Below, piece after piece: positions 53,039 through 63,173 of a stretch of DNA of 64,000 nucleotides (the stretch's first letter is position 1; every line of letters starts with the position of its first letter). The notes under the pieces were generated by a model, which saw nothing but the letters and a program-made list of their open reading frames with translations, did not search any database and was not told the origin of the DNA. Source of the stretch: Pseudovibrio sp. Tun.PSC04-5.I4 (GTDB lineage: Bacteria > Pseudomonadota > Alphaproteobacteria > Rhizobiales > Stappiaceae); the NCBI RefSeq assembly GCF_900104145.1, contig NZ_FNLB01000006.1, positions 2,740,501-2,804,500 on the forward strand, in the 5' to 3' direction. The position numbers were made by a program, and so were the translations under genes.

Positions 53039-56000
53039 TTAGTGAGCCAGCTCTGCTAGCATTCCTGCAGCAACCGAGAATTTGGAAACTGAAAGGTTGT
53101 GTTCCAAAATTTCATTGGTTGCTTTCAGCGTTCTGTCTGCTCGTGCACCATGGCGTTCCAGCCATCCCTCAAAGCCATTCTCACTTTCCAGTGCCTGAGC
53201 CGTCAGGTTACGCAGCGCCTCCGCCAGAACAGAGCGGGAGCGATCCAACGCGAGGCCATCGTAGTAATCACGAATGACAAATTCACGCGCCAGTTCTTCG
53301 ATGTCGGTGAAGCGGAAGTGATCAGAAACGCGGAAGTAGGAAGCTGCAACCTCATCCACATCACGTGCTGATTTTTCCGAGACAAGCACGATATCCGGGA
53401 TCACCATCTCACCGCTGAGACGAGCGATACGAGCGCCAATCATGATTGGTACGCCAGCTTCTACCAGACGATGGGTTTCAGCTTTCAGTGCTTCGCACTG
53501 CTCTTCGGAGAGGAATGTTTCCAGACGTGGAGAGAGACGTTGCACGTTGCCCCGGAAGCGGTTGATCGCGGTTTCCAGACCTTCTTCGAAGGAGACATTG
53601 CGCAGGAACCATATGACCTGGCCAAGCACAAGGTCTTGGATCTCTTCATATAGCTCTAACTGTAGTTCACCAGAAATGGTGTTGTCGAGACGATCAATCT
53701 CTTCGTTCAGTTGTGTCAGGCCAAACGCATCCCGGACTACAGCAAAGGCTCGTGCAACATCTGCTGCGGCTGCGCCAGTCTGGTCAATGATGCGGGTCAA
53801 GAAGGCAGGGCCACCCCGGTTGATGATGGAGTTTGCCAGCATTGTCGCGATGATTTCGCGGCGTAGACGGTGACCTTCAATTTCCTTCGAGTAGGTCTCG
53901 GCCATCTTCTTAGGGAAGTAACGGTAAAGCTCTTTCGCCAGATAAGCATCATCTGGAACCGAGCTATTGAGCAGCGTATCGTGCAGGGTGAGTTTTGCGT
54001 AAGCCAGCAGCACGCCAAGTTCTGGACGAGACAGGTGCTGACCTGCTTTTTCGCGCTCTTCAATCACACTGTCATCTGGCAAGTCTTCAACAACACGATC
54101 CAGCAGATCGACGCTTTCCAACTGACGCATCATGCGCACCTGATAGCCAAGATCTTCCAGACCGCGACGATCACACAAGGAGATTGCCAATGTCTGCAGG
54201 TAGTTGTTGCGCAAAACCAGCTGAGCCACTTCATTGGTCATCTCTGCAAGCAGAACGTTCCTGTCTGGCGTGTTCAAGCTGCCCTTTTTCACCGCAGTGC
54301 CCAGCGCAATCTTGATGTTCACTTCCATATCGGAGGAGTTCACACCAGCCGAGTTATCGATGGCATCCGAGTTACAATGCCCACCAGCACGGCTGAATTC
54401 GATACGTGCTTTTTGGGTAATGCCGAGGTTTGCCCCCTCGCCGATGACCTTCGAACCAACTTCACAGGCTGTGATACGAATTGCATCATTGGCACGGTCG
54501 CCAACGTCATTGTTATTTTCATCAGATGCACGGATATACGTCCCGATACCGCCAAACCACAACAGATCTGCCTTCATCTTCAGGATCGCAGTCATCACTT
54601 CCTGAGGAGATGCTTTGGGTTTGTTGAAGCCGAGCAGCTTCTGGACCTGAACAGTCAAAGGAATTGACTTTGCAGAACGAGAGTAGATGCCACCACCTTC
54701 TGAAATCAGCTCTTTGTTGTAATCCTGCCAAGAAGACCGGCCCAGATCGAACATGCGTTTGCGCTCGTCCCATGTCGCGGCTGGATCCGGATTAGGATCA
54801 AGGAAGATATCGCGATGATCAAATGCAGCTAATAGCTTGGTTGCTTTGGAAAGCAGCATACCATTGCCGAACACATCACCAGACATGTCGCCAACACCAC
54901 AGGCGGTGAATGGCTCTTTCTGGATGTTCCGATCCATCTCGCGGAAGTGGCGCTTTACAGCTTCCCACGCTCCGCGCGCTGTGATGCCCATCTTCTTGTG
55001 GTCGTAACCAGCAGAACCACCGGACGCGAATGCATCGCCAAGCCAGAAGCCTTTGTCCTCAGAGATCGCGTTTGCGGTATCTGAGAAAGTGGCTGTGCCC
55101 TTATCCGCTGCAACGACAAGGTATGGGTCGTCTTGGTCGTGGCGAACAACCAGTTCCGGCGGCAGAATTAGGTCTGCATCCAAGTTGTCTGTCAGCTCCA
55201 GCAATGATGCAATAAAGATCTTGTAGGCTGCTGTTCCTTCCGCAATCCACTCATCACGGCCGCCAGTTGTTGGCAATTGCTTTGGCAGGAAGCCACCTTT
55301 CGCTCCAACAGGAACGATCACAGCGTTTTTGACCTGCTGAGCTTTTACAAGGCCGAGCACTTCTGTGCGGTAATCCTGCGCCCGATCAGACCAGCGCAAG
55401 CCACCACGAGCAGCTGGACCGAAGCGCATGTGAACGCCTTCGACCCGCGGGCTATATACGAATATTTCGCGGTATGGCAGAGGCTTGGGCAGACCCTCAA
55501 CCTTATGCGGGTTAAGTTTGAATGAGAATGTCTGTTTTGGCTGACCTGCATCATCCAACTGGAAGAAGTTTGAGCGCAATGTTGCGAGGATCAAATTTTG
55601 GAAACGACGCAGAATTCGGTCATCATCCAAGCTTGTCACATCATCCAGGCTTGCGGAAATCTCATCAATAAGACGCGTCTCCTTGCCCGAACGTTCGAAC
55701 GTCCCAAGTGTCGGATCGAAGCGTGTATGGAACAAGTGAACGAGTTGCTGAGCGATCTGTGGATAGCGGTTAAGAGTTCCCCACATATAATCCTCAGAAT
55801 AGAGGATTCCCGCCTGACGTAAGTACCGGGAGAACGCTCTGATCATTGCGATATCGCGCCAAGCCAGCCCAGCGGTCAAAGCCAGTGCGTTGTAACCATC
55901 GTTTTCGGCCTGCTTATTCCACACTGCAAGGAACAAAGCTCCCAGACGCTCGATGTCCGCTTCGGTGAAATTGCGGAACCGGTCTTCATCCAAATGAAGC

Positions 56001-57847
56001 GTTGTATCGTGCAAGTAACTTAAGTCGCGATCTAACGGCGTGATCCGGTAAGTTCTCTCGTTGATCACCCGGAAGCCGAGATTTTCCAACATTGGAACAC
56101 GAGCTGATAAAGGGATTGGCTTATTGATGTGATACGCGCGAAGCGAGATCTGGCCCTTGCCTTCACGCTCCCGCTTATAGAAGCTGATAACAAGCGGGCG
56201 CTTCTCACTGAGCTGCTCAATGCGGCGGATATCTTTGGTTGCTGTCGCTGCAGGTGTACCAGAGGTGTATTCACCATCAAACGCAGAGCCATACCGCTTG
56301 AGAAGGGCACCGGAAATCGCATTCCCATAAACAGAGCGCAGGGCTTCTCTCAGGCTATCTGTCCAGGTCCGAACAATCTCCTGAATGGACGCTTCCAGCT
56401 CTGCCTGAGATGGGATTGGTGTATCACCGGCATATCGACCGATAATGTAGTGCACGCGGACGAGCGGTCCTTCCGGGAAGGTTGCGTACCATGCGGACAG
56501 GCGACCTTCATAAACATTGGCAAGGTATTTTCCAACACGCTCACGAATGCTCGTGGTGAAGTGATCTCTTGGAATATACGTGATGATGGATACGAAGCGG
56601 TCGAACTTATCTGTTCTGGAGAGCACACGAATACGCGGTCGCTCATTCAGTTGCAAAATCGCATCAGCAAAATTGGAAAGCGTGTCAGCATCAATCTGGA
56701 AGAGGTCATCACGCGGATAGCCTTCCAGAATATTGCGAAGCGCACGACCGCTGTGGCTTTCAGGATCGAAGCCATGCTTCTTCATCACCTTCGCTGTTTT
56801 ATGGCGAATATAAGGAATTGAGCTGGTGGAACGGGTGTAGGCCGTTGAAGTGAAGAGACCGACAACACGCAATTCTCCGCGAAGTTTGCCTTCTTTGTCG
56901 AAGAGCTTAACACCGACGTAATCCATATGCACATGGCGATGCACGCGGCTGCGGATGTTTGCCTTACCGATGATCAGCGGTTCGGGCTTTAGCAAGAACT
57001 CACGAATTTCCGGTGTCATCACCACGAATTCGGAGCCTTTACGCAACACTCTGACCTTTGGATCGGACAGGATGCCGAGGCCAGAGCCTTCAATGAGAGA
57101 AAGCTCGCCGTTTTCGGTGGTATCTTCGAAAATGAACTCACGTATGCCCAAAAGCGTGAAATTATCTGCTGCCATCCACTCAAGGAAAGCGATCGCTTCA
57201 TCAAACTGCTTGCTGCTCGCTCTCTTCCGGACTTGCTGATATTCGTCTACAGCGCGTTGGATTCTGTCGCGCATAGGGCGCCAGTCCGTCACAGCTTTGC
57301 GAACATCACTCAAAACAAGATTAAGCGTTTCTTCAAGCTTCTTGTTGTCATCCTCTGAATTGAGGCGTGTCAGATGGATATGGATGAGGCTTTCGCGGCG
57401 AACAGATGGGCCTCCTTGCCCAACAGTGCCGTGGAACCGCTGCAATCCACCCTTCTCATCACGCTCAACAATAAAGAGCGGGTGAAGCACCAGCCGCACT
57501 TCGTAGCTTGCTGTTTGTATAGCACCCATAACGGAAGAAACAAGGAAGGCCATGTTATCGTTGACGATTTCAACGATTGTAATGTCTTCTAGTTGTTTAC
57601 CATCAGCGTTTGGTTGCGGATTAAAGACCCTAACCCTGTGCGTCCCAAGGGGATGATTGATAAAATCACCCCAAGCTTCTTTAGAGATAACAGCAAGTTC
57701 AGAAGCTGTATAATTCTGGAGATCTTCCGCATCTGCGTGGCCGAAGAGGTCTTCTGCAAACCTTGCTTCCTCTTCATTTCCATCAATCAGCAGAGCACAG
57801 GTATCGGCAATAAGCCCAGCTTTAGCCTCGGTTGTCGTTCCGGACAT
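53039..57847 (-). CDS. Large NAD-specific glutamate dehydrogenase
   Basis: The 180-kDa class NAD-GDH (GdhB/Gdh2 type), which catabolises glutamate to 2-oxoglutarate. It is 1602 residues, the family's normal length. A long N-terminal region with ACT-like segments precedes the dehydrogenase core: MRFGPAARGGLRWSDRAQDYRTEVLGLVKAQQVKNAVIVPVGAKGGF, then SGDVFGNGMLLS and GANLGITQKARIEF, ending in the C-terminal regulatory helical region. It feeds the TCA steps encoded at the left of the window. Divergent from argC. Confidence 0.97.
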   Translation of the reverse strand: MSGTTTEAKAGLIADTCALLIDGNEEEARFAEDLFGHADAEDLQNYTASELAVISKEAWGDFINHPLGTHRVRVFNPQPNADGKQLEDITIVEIVNDNMAFLVSSVMGAIQTASYEVRLVLHPLFIVERDEKGGLQRFHGTVGQGGPSVRRESLIHIHLTRLNSEDDNKKLEETLNLVLSDVRKAVTDWRPMRDRIQRAVDEYQQVRKRASSKQFDEAIAFLEWMAADNFTLLGIREFIFEDTTENGELSLIEGSGLGILSDPKVRVLRKGSEFVVMTPEIREFLLKPEPLIIGKANIRSRVHRHVHMDYVGVKLFDKEGKLRGELRVVGLFTSTAYTRSTSSIPYIRHKTAKVMKKHGFDPESHSGRALRNILEGYPRDDLFQIDADTLSNFADAILQLNERPRIRVLSRTDKFDRFVSIITYIPRDHFTTSIRERVGKYLANVYEGRLSAWYATFPEGPLVRVHYIIGRYAGDTPIPSQAELEASIQEIVRTWTDSLREALRSVYGNAISGALLKRYGSAFDGEYTSGTPAATATKDIRRIEQLSEKRPLVISFYKREREGKGQISLRAYHINKPIPLSARVPMLENLGFRVINERTYRITPLDRDLSYLHDTTLHLDEDRFRNFTEADIERLGALFLAVWNKQAENDGYNALALTAGLAWRDIAMIRAFSRYLRQAGILYSEDYMWGTLNRYPQIAQQLVHLFHTRFDPTLGTFERSGKETRLIDEISASLDDVTSLDDDRILRRFQNLILATLRSNFFQLDDAGQPKQTFSFKLNPHKVEGLPKPLPYREIFVYSPRVEGVHMRFGPAARGGLRWSDRAQDYRTEVLGLVKAQQVKNAVIVPVGAKGGFLPKQLPTTGGRDEWIAEGTAAYKIFIASLLELTDNLDADLILPPELVVRHDQDDPYLVVAADKGTATFSDTANAISEDKGFWLGDAFASGGSAGYDHKKMGITARGAWEAVKRHFREMDRNIQKEPFTACGVGDMSGDVFGNGMLLSKATKLLAAFDHRDIFLDPNPDPAATWDERKRMFDLGRSSWQDYNKELISEGGGIYSRSAKSIPLTVQVQKLLGFNKPKASPQEVMTAILKMKADLLWFGGIGTYIRASDENNNDVGDRANDAIRITACEVGSKVIGEGANLGITQKARIEFSRAGGHCNSDAIDNSAGVNSSDMEVNIKIALGTAVKKGSLNTPDRNVLLAEMTNEVAQLVLRNNYLQTLAISLCDRRGLEDLGYQVRMMRQLESVDLLDRVVEDLPDDSVIEEREKAGQHLSRPELGVLLAYAKLTLHDTLLNSSVPDDAYLAKELYRYFPKKMAETYSKEIEGHRLRREIIATMLANSIINRGGPAFLTRIIDQTGAAAADVARAFAVVRDAFGLTQLNEEIDRLDNTISGELQLELYEEIQDLVLGQVIWFLRNVSFEEGLETAINRFRGNVQRLSPRLETFLSEEQCEALKAETHRLVEAGVPIMIGARIARLSGEMVIPDIVLVSEKSARDVDEVAASYFRVSDHFRFTDIEELAREFVIRDYYDGLALDRSRSVLAEALRNLTAQALESENGFEGWLERHGARADRTLKATNEILEHNLSVSKFSVAAGMLAELAH

Positions 57848-58202
57848 TCAGGCGTTCCTCATCCAATATTATACCAACATAAACTGCGCTCACATGCCAC
57901 ATGGACGTGCAGCCAATGTCTTTGAAACCTATTAAGGTGCATTTGTTCAATTTTTCAATCCGAAACGCTACGAGAAACCGGCAAAAACGTCGTTTTCAGT
58001 AGAATGTGTTTGGATGTGAGCGACATCCCCCAATTTTTGTAATTTTCAAAAAACCTTCTTGAAGAACCTCTGGTTGCTTGAGCCACCCTCAACTGCCTAT
58101 TGAGGACAGAGGTCTAAAAAACGCTGCCTATTCTGTGACAAGGGGTGATGGACGTTGTACAACCCATGAACCAATTCTAATACAAGCTCCAAGGAGTCAG
58201 TA
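57848..58202. other. Divergent promoter region of gdh and argC
   Basis: 355 nt that must hold both promoters. No motif could be fixed with confidence; the argC side ends with an AAGGAG ribosome site. Confidence 0.4.
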
Positions 58203-59150
58203 ATGTCGGTGCGCGTGTTCATTGATGGAGAAGCCGGAACGACGGGTCTACAGATCCGAGAACGTTTGGCTGAACGCCGTGACATTGAGATCCTAAGCAT
58301 CGCCGCAGAGCGCCGTAAGGATCTGGATGCGCGGGCAGAGCTTTTGAATAGTGCTGATGTAGCGATCCTGTGTTTGCCAGATGCGGCCGCGCTGGAAGGT
58401 GTGTCTCTGATCAAAAACGAGACCACCCGCGTTATTGATGCCTCTTCTGCACACCGGGTTGATCCTGACTGGGCCTATGGTTTCCCGGAAATGACTAGGG
58501 ACCAGTCCGAGATCATTTCCAAGGCACGTTTTGTGTCTAACCCTGGATGTTATCCGCAAGGCGTTATCGCAACCGTGCGTCCTTTGTTGGAAGCCGGTCT
58601 TGTGCCATCCACTCATGCGCTGACCGTAAACGCTATTTCTGGCTATTCCGGTGGCGGACGTCAGATGATTGAAAGCTATGAGAGCAGTGAGAAGCCATCC
58701 TCTTTCTGGCCTTATGCTCTGCAGTTTGGTCACAAGCATTTACCGGAGATGCAGCACTACGCAGACCTTGCACATGCACCGCTGTTCCAGCCTTCCGTTG
58801 GCAACTATGCGCAGGGCATGATGACGTTTGTTCCGCTGCAACTTGGCCAACTTCGCACTGTACCTAAGGGCAAAGACCTTCACGCCGCGCTCGCGGATCA
58901 CTTCGCAAGCGTTAATGGCGATGTGGAAGTGGCTCCGTTTGAAAGTGTCAATGCGATTGAAGATCTGAGTCCCGAAATGTTCAACGGTACAAACCACATG
59001 CGCTTGCACGTGTTTGCCAATGACGACATGGCGCAGGCAATGCTGGTTGCTATCTATGACAATCTTGGAAAAGGCGCATCCGGCGCCGCAGTCCAAAACC
59101 TGAATATTATGATGGGCCTGAGTGAGAACGTAGATCTCTGCGTGGCCTAA
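58203..59150 (+). CDS. argC: N-acetyl-gamma-glutamyl-phosphate reductase
   Basis: Third step of arginine synthesis, 315 residues, the shorter type 2 form. NADP-binding FIDGEAGTTGLQI (7-19), catalytic C116 in VSNPGCYPQG, and SGYSGGGRQMI with the active-site region. AAGGAG precedes the ATG. Confidence 0.96.
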   Translation: MSVRVFIDGEAGTTGLQIRERLAERRDIEILSIAAERRKDLDARAELLNSADVAILCLPDAAALEGVSLIKNETTRVIDASSAHRVDPDWAYGFPEMTRDQSEIISKARFVSNPGCYPQGVIATVRPLLEAGLVPSTHALTVNAISGYSGGGRQMIESYESSEKPSSFWPYALQFGHKHLPEMQHYADLAHAPLFQPSVGNYAQGMMTFVPLQLGQLRTVPKGKDLHAALADHFASVNGDVEVAPFESVNAIEDLSPEMFNGTNHMRLHVFANDDMAQAMLVAIYDNLGKGASGAAVQNLNIMMGLSENVDLCVA

Positions 59151-59194
59151 AAACAAAATCAAAGAGAATTCCAGAGATCCGAGGAGAGTAATCC

Positions 59195-59800
59195 ATGGAA
59201 AAGTTTGAGACACTGACAGGCGTTGCTGCACCGCTACCGTTGATCAATATCGATACAGATATGATCATCCCGAAGCAGTTTCTGAAGACCATTAAGCGCA
59301 CGGGCCTCGGCACAGCACTTTTCCATGAAATGCGCACCAACGATGATGGTTCCAAAAACGAAGAGTTTGTTCTGAACAAACCAGGATATGGCAATGCCCA
59401 GATCCTGGTTGCCGGTGACAATTTCGGCTGCGGCTCCTCTCGTGAGCATGCGCCTTGGGCTCTGCTTGATTACGGTATCCGCTGTGTGATCTCCACCAGC
59501 TTTGCTGACATCTTCTACAACAATTGCTTCAAGAACGGCATTCTGCCAATTGTTGTGAGCCAGGATGATCTCGATAAGCTTATGGATGATGCATCTCGCG
59601 GTGCAAACGCTACCCTGACAATCGATCTGGAAGCTCAGGAAGTTCGCGGTCCTGACGGTGGCACCATCAAGTTTGATGTTGATCCACACCGCAAGCATTG
59701 CCTCATCAACGGCCTTGATGACATTGGTCAGACTTTTCAAAAGACTGCTCACATCGACACCTACGAAGACCTGCTGGAAAAGAGCCACCCTTGGCACTAA
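59195..59800 (+). CDS. leuD: 3-isopropylmalate dehydratase small subunit
   Basis: Small subunit of isopropylmalate isomerase in leucine synthesis, 201 residues. PLPLINIDTDMIIPKQFLK, the DNFGCGSSREHAPWAL swivel-domain signature, and SFADIFYNNCFKNGILPI. Follows argC by 44 nt; leuC is elsewhere. Confidence 0.97.
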   Translation: MEKFETLTGVAAPLPLINIDTDMIIPKQFLKTIKRTGLGTALFHEMRTNDDGSKNEEFVLNKPGYGNAQILVAGDNFGCGSSREHAPWALLDYGIRCVISTSFADIFYNNCFKNGILPIVVSQDDLDKLMDDASRGANATLTIDLEAQEVRGPDGGTIKFDVDPHRKHCLINGLDDIGQTFQKTAHIDTYEDLLEKSHPWH

Positions 59801-59827
59801 GTCCTACTAACATTTTGAAATAATTAA

Positions 59828-59849
59828 GGGCGCTGTGAGCGCCCTTTTT
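59828..59849 (+). terminator. Terminator of leuD
   Basis: GGGCGCT-GTG-AGCGCCC followed by five T. Confidence 0.92.
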
Positions 59850-59872
59850 GTTGTCTGCTTACAATCCGTGTT

Positions 59873-60496
59873 TCACGCTATGTCCGCGATAACCATAGAG
59901 ATCGCAACGGCGAAAACACTCATGCTGGCCAGCATGGAGACGCGTTTGCCGTTGCCGCTGTTTGCAAGCCAAACTCTTGCTGGTCCAGATACCAGCGATC
60001 CAACACCATAATACACTATGAAGCACAGCAGGCTGGCAATCGCGCCAAATATCGATGCATAGAGCCAGAAGGGCATGACTTCTGGCATATAAAATTGCGG
60101 AAGAAGGGAAAAGTAAAACAGCATTCCCTTTGGGTTCAGCAAGCTTGTCAGAAAGCCAAATTTGAAATCACTGCTTCCTGACGGTGCGGCTTGCTCCTCA
60201 CCGGTCGTCCACATGCCTTCCGCAAAAAACAGGCGGTACGCAAGGAACATAAGGTAGGCGAGGCCTACCCAGCGAATTGCCTGAAACAATTCTGGCTCTG
60301 CCATAAAAACAGATTGGAAGCCGGCAGCAACAAGAATCGTGAAGATCATATATCCGGCGGAAATTCCGACAGAGGCTTTAAATGCTGCTGATTTTCCGTT
60401 CGCCAAAGCACGGCTGGTGACATAGAGCATGTCTGGTCCCGGGACAATAATCAGGCTTAGTGTGGTGACTAGAAAGAGGAAGATGTTCGCTGCCAT
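59873..60496 (-). CDS. LysE/RhtB-family amino-acid exporter
   Basis: A 207-residue inner-membrane protein with five to six helices and the family N-terminus IIVPGPDMLYVTSRALANGKSAAFKASVGISAGY. Exports amino acids or derivatives; substrate unknown. Divergent from the Lrp-type regulator, the usual pairing for exporter control. Confidence 0.92.
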   Translation of the reverse strand: MAANIFLFLVTTLSLIIVPGPDMLYVTSRALANGKSAAFKASVGISAGYMIFTILVAAGFQSVFMAEPELFQAIRWVGLAYLMFLAYRLFFAEGMWTTGEEQAAPSGSSDFKFGFLTSLLNPKGMLFYFSLLPQFYMPEVMPFWLYASIFGAIASLLCFIVYYGVGSLVSGPARVWLANSGNGKRVSMLASMSVFAVAISMVIADIA

Positions 60497-60597
60497 AACA
60501 AAGATATTCTCATCGGAGTTTCATTTTTATATTTCTCCGAATATACTCCGGCATTAACCTTCCAAACACCGAATTGATTACTGAAATTGAGTTTAAA

Positions 60598-61056
60598 ATG
60601 AACCTTGACCGGACAGACTACGAAATTCTTGAGATTTTACAGGATAATGCCCTGTGTCCGAACAAACAGATCGCAACTGAAGTCAACCTGAGTCCATCAG
60701 CCTGCCATGAACGCGTTAAGCGTTTGAAAGATAATGGTGTTCTTACGTCGAGTCATGCTGTCATCAACCCCAAATCCTTTGGTATCGGCGCGGAAGCGAT
60801 GTTTTTCATTCAGTTGGATAAGCATGAAGAATTATTAGTTGAAGAGTTCATTGAGGAAGTGATCGCATTGCCCGAAGTGAAGTCCGTTGCCCTAATCAGC
60901 GGGGCGTACGACATCATCGCCCACTTGCGCGTGCGCGACATTAATCATCTCAAAAGCCTCGCCTTTGATAACTTCACAAAGCGGGCGTACATCACGAAGA
61001 TCGAAAGCTCGATTGTCTATGAATTTAAGGAGAGCCGTGTGCAGAAGCCGCTTTAA
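60598..61056 (+). CDS. Lrp/AsnC-family transcriptional regulator
   Basis: A 152-residue regulator: N-terminal HTH (LDRTDYEILEILQDNALCPNKQIATEVNLSPSACHERVKRLKDNGVL) and C-terminal RAM ligand domain (VKSVALISGAYDIIAHLRVRD). ATG 60598 is preferred over TTG 60574. Probably controls the divergent LysE exporter in response to an amino acid. Its stop overlaps the stop of the next, convergent gene by 4 nt. Confidence 0.94.
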   Translation: MNLDRTDYEILEILQDNALCPNKQIATEVNLSPSACHERVKRLKDNGVLTSSHAVINPKSFGIGAEAMFFIQLDKHEELLVEEFIEEVIALPEVKSVALISGAYDIIAHLRVRDINHLKSLAFDNFTKRAYITKIESSIVYEFKESRVQKPL

Positions 61057-61559
61057 AGGCGCTTACCTGCTACATCTTTTTTATGTTGCTCGTTCAGAGC
61101 TTCGACTTCGTCCAATCGACGGCCAACTTGCGCCAATGCTGCAACAGTCGTGGTAAACTGGTTTGATTTGTCGAGGTAAAGTTTTCGAGCTGTTTCTGGG
61201 AATTCTTGAAGCATTCGCGAAAACAGTGCGCGGCGGATGCGGATCAATTGGCAGTCTTCAACAGCGACTGCACGGGCTGGGCGTTTGCCCTCGGCCATCA
61301 ACGCATTTTCACCAAACAAGGTACCGGGATCGTAGGTCCCTCTGAGCCGCGTATCGCGACCCATACCTGTTTCCAGCTGCACCTTGCCGACTGTTAGCAC
61401 GATGCCGCCGTCTGCCCGCTCACCTTCATTAAAAACGGTCCCACCCTTAGACACCTGCATTGCCTCCGCACTGAAGGCAAGCAAGCGTAACTGGTCCTCT
61501 GTAAATTGAGAGAGGAGTGGGACACGTCTTAAAATGTCTATGTCGCGGGCTAAACTCAT
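61053..61559 (-). CDS. Cyclic-nucleotide-binding domain protein without HTH
   Basis: A 168-residue CRP-type cNMP-binding domain (VFNEGERADGGIVLTVGKVQLE, then the phosphate-binding cassette LFGENALMAEGKRPARAVAVEDC) with a C-terminal helix but no DNA-binding domain. It could be a sensor module acting by protein contact. It lies 26 nt downstream of the response regulator on the same strand, so the two are probably co-transcribed. Confidence 0.88.
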   Translation of the reverse strand: MSLARDIDILRRVPLLSQFTEDQLRLLAFSAEAMQVSKGGTVFNEGERADGGIVLTVGKVQLETGMGRDTRLRGTYDPGTLFGENALMAEGKRPARAVAVEDCQLIRIRRALFSRMLQEFPETARKLYLDKSNQFTTTVAALAQVGRRLDEVEALNEQHKKDVAGKRL

Positions 61560-61584
61560 AGCATTTGAATTAGCCGCTTATGCC

Positions 61585-62268
61585 TCAAGGCACAAGCTTA
61601 TATCCACCAGCTTCTGTCACCAAAAGCTCTGCATTGGACGGGTCACGCTCAATTTTCTGGCGCAGACGGTAAATATGCGTTTCCAAAGTGTGCGTTGTGA
61701 CGCCGGAGTTGTAACCCCAAACTTCATGCAGCAGCACGTCGCGGGTCACGGGTTTTTCACCTGCGCGGTAAAGGAACTTCAGAATTGAGGTTTCTTTTTC
61801 TGTCAGGCGAACCTTGGAGCCACTGTCATCCTGCATAGACTTTGCAGCAGGCTGGAAGGAGTAGCGACCAATGGTGAACACAGCATCTTCGCTCTGCTCA
61901 TGCTGACGCAGATGAGCACGAACACGAGCCAGAAGAACAGCAAACTTGAACGGCTTGGTAACGTAATCGTTCGCACCAGCTTCCAGACCAAGAATGGTGT
62001 CGCTGTCTGTGTCATGACCGGTTAGCATGATTACAGGTGCGCCAAAGCCGGCTTTGCGCAACATCTTCACAGCCTCACGGCCATCAATGTCCGGCAAACC
62101 AACATCCATCAAAACAAGATCAAAATGATCTTCTTTTGCTTTTTTGATGCCAGTTGCAGCATTCTCTGCTTGAGTGGTTTCAAATTCATCATAGAGCGAC
62201 AGTTGCTCTACGAGAGCTTCGCGCAGATCGTTATCGTCATCTACAAGAAGAATTTTACGTGCGGTCAT
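61585..62268 (-). CDS. OmpR/PhoB-type response regulator
   Basis: A 227-residue regulator: receiver with phospho-acceptor D55 (LVLMDVGLPDIDG), TGHDTDSD and K in VTKPFKFAVLLARV, then a winged-helix domain (LTEKETSILKFLYRAGEKPVTRDVLLHEVWGYNSGVTTHTLETHIYRLRQKIE). No histidine kinase is adjacent, so it is an orphan here. ATG 62268 is favoured over an in-frame TTG at 62280. Confidence 0.93.
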   Translation of the reverse strand: MTARKILLVDDDNDLREALVEQLSLYDEFETTQAENAATGIKKAKEDHFDLVLMDVGLPDIDGREAVKMLRKAGFGAPVIMLTGHDTDSDTILGLEAGANDYVTKPFKFAVLLARVRAHLRQHEQSEDAVFTIGRYSFQPAAKSMQDDSGSKVRLTEKETSILKFLYRAGEKPVTRDVLLHEVWGYNSGVTTHTLETHIYRLRQKIERDPSNAELLVTEAGGYKLVP

Positions 62269-62466
62269 ATTCTCACCCAATCACCGGTAGCGGTGCATTG
62301 CCTAAAACTTATCTCACATAAATACATGAAGGGTTGCCGAAAAAAAGGCGAGCGAAAACATGGTAAATCTCCGAGTTTTTCGTAAAATCTAGTTCACGCG
62401 CAAGTGACCCCCACTTTATTTGGGAGTGTTTCTTCCAGTATTTTTCTCAGGATATCAGGTTTCGTA

Positions 62467-63039
62467 ATGCTTCCACTCGCTATGCCCACCCCGCCTACAA
62501 AACTGCGTAAAAAGACGCAAAAAACGCTATTTGTGCGCCATACAGGTGAGGAACCACACTCCGGAACACTTAGTCTTGGAGCGGTAACATTTGCGTGTGC
62601 GCTGGGAAGAACTGGTTTAACGCACACAAAGAAGGAAGGCGATGGAACGACGCCAATTGGACGCTTTGAACTGCTGAATGTGTATTATCGCGCAGATCGT
62701 GGGTCCTGTCCGGTAACTTATTTGCCGGTTTCACCACTTTCTCCTGATGACGGCTGGTGCGATTCTTCTGAGGAGACGCTCTACAACCGACCTGTTGATT
62801 TGCCATATGAACCCAGTCACGAAAAAATGTGGCGGGATGATCGGCTCTACGACATTGTTGTTGTGCTGGACTGCAACATGTATCCGGCCGTTAAGAACGA
62901 AGGCAGCGCCGTCTTCTTTCACGTCGCCCGTGAAGGCTTTTTACCGACAGAGGGCTGTATTGCTGTTTACCCAGAAGTGATGCGTGAGATCCTGAAGGAA
63001 ATGGCTCCTGGTGACGTGCTAGAAGTGTGTGTTGATTAA
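62467..63039 (+). CDS. L,D-transpeptidase (YkuD) family protein
   Basis: A 190-residue protein with the YkuD catalytic motif H-x(n)-TEGCIAV (FFHVAREGFLPTEGCIAVYP) and the substrate side GRTGLTHTKKEGDGTTPIGRF. It would cross-link peptidoglycan or attach proteins to it. No clear signal peptide, common in this subgroup. ATG 62467 is tentative; 62482 and 62404 are in frame. Confidence 0.88.
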   Translation: MLPLAMPTPPTKLRKKTQKTLFVRHTGEEPHSGTLSLGAVTFACALGRTGLTHTKKEGDGTTPIGRFELLNVYYRADRGSCPVTYLPVSPLSPDDGWCDSSEETLYNRPVDLPYEPSHEKMWRDDRLYDIVVVLDCNMYPAVKNEGSAVFFHVAREGFLPTEGCIAVYPEVMREILKEMAPGDVLEVCVD

Positions 63040-63173
63040 CGCAAAACTCGTTCAATGCATAAGGGCTGCTTTAAAGCGGCTCGTTCAGTTGTTCTAACCG
63101 AGGGTTTCTCCTGTATTTTCCCTAGTAATCTACGGTATTTTCCTTCATATAGTGCGTTCTTGACGGGTTAAAT

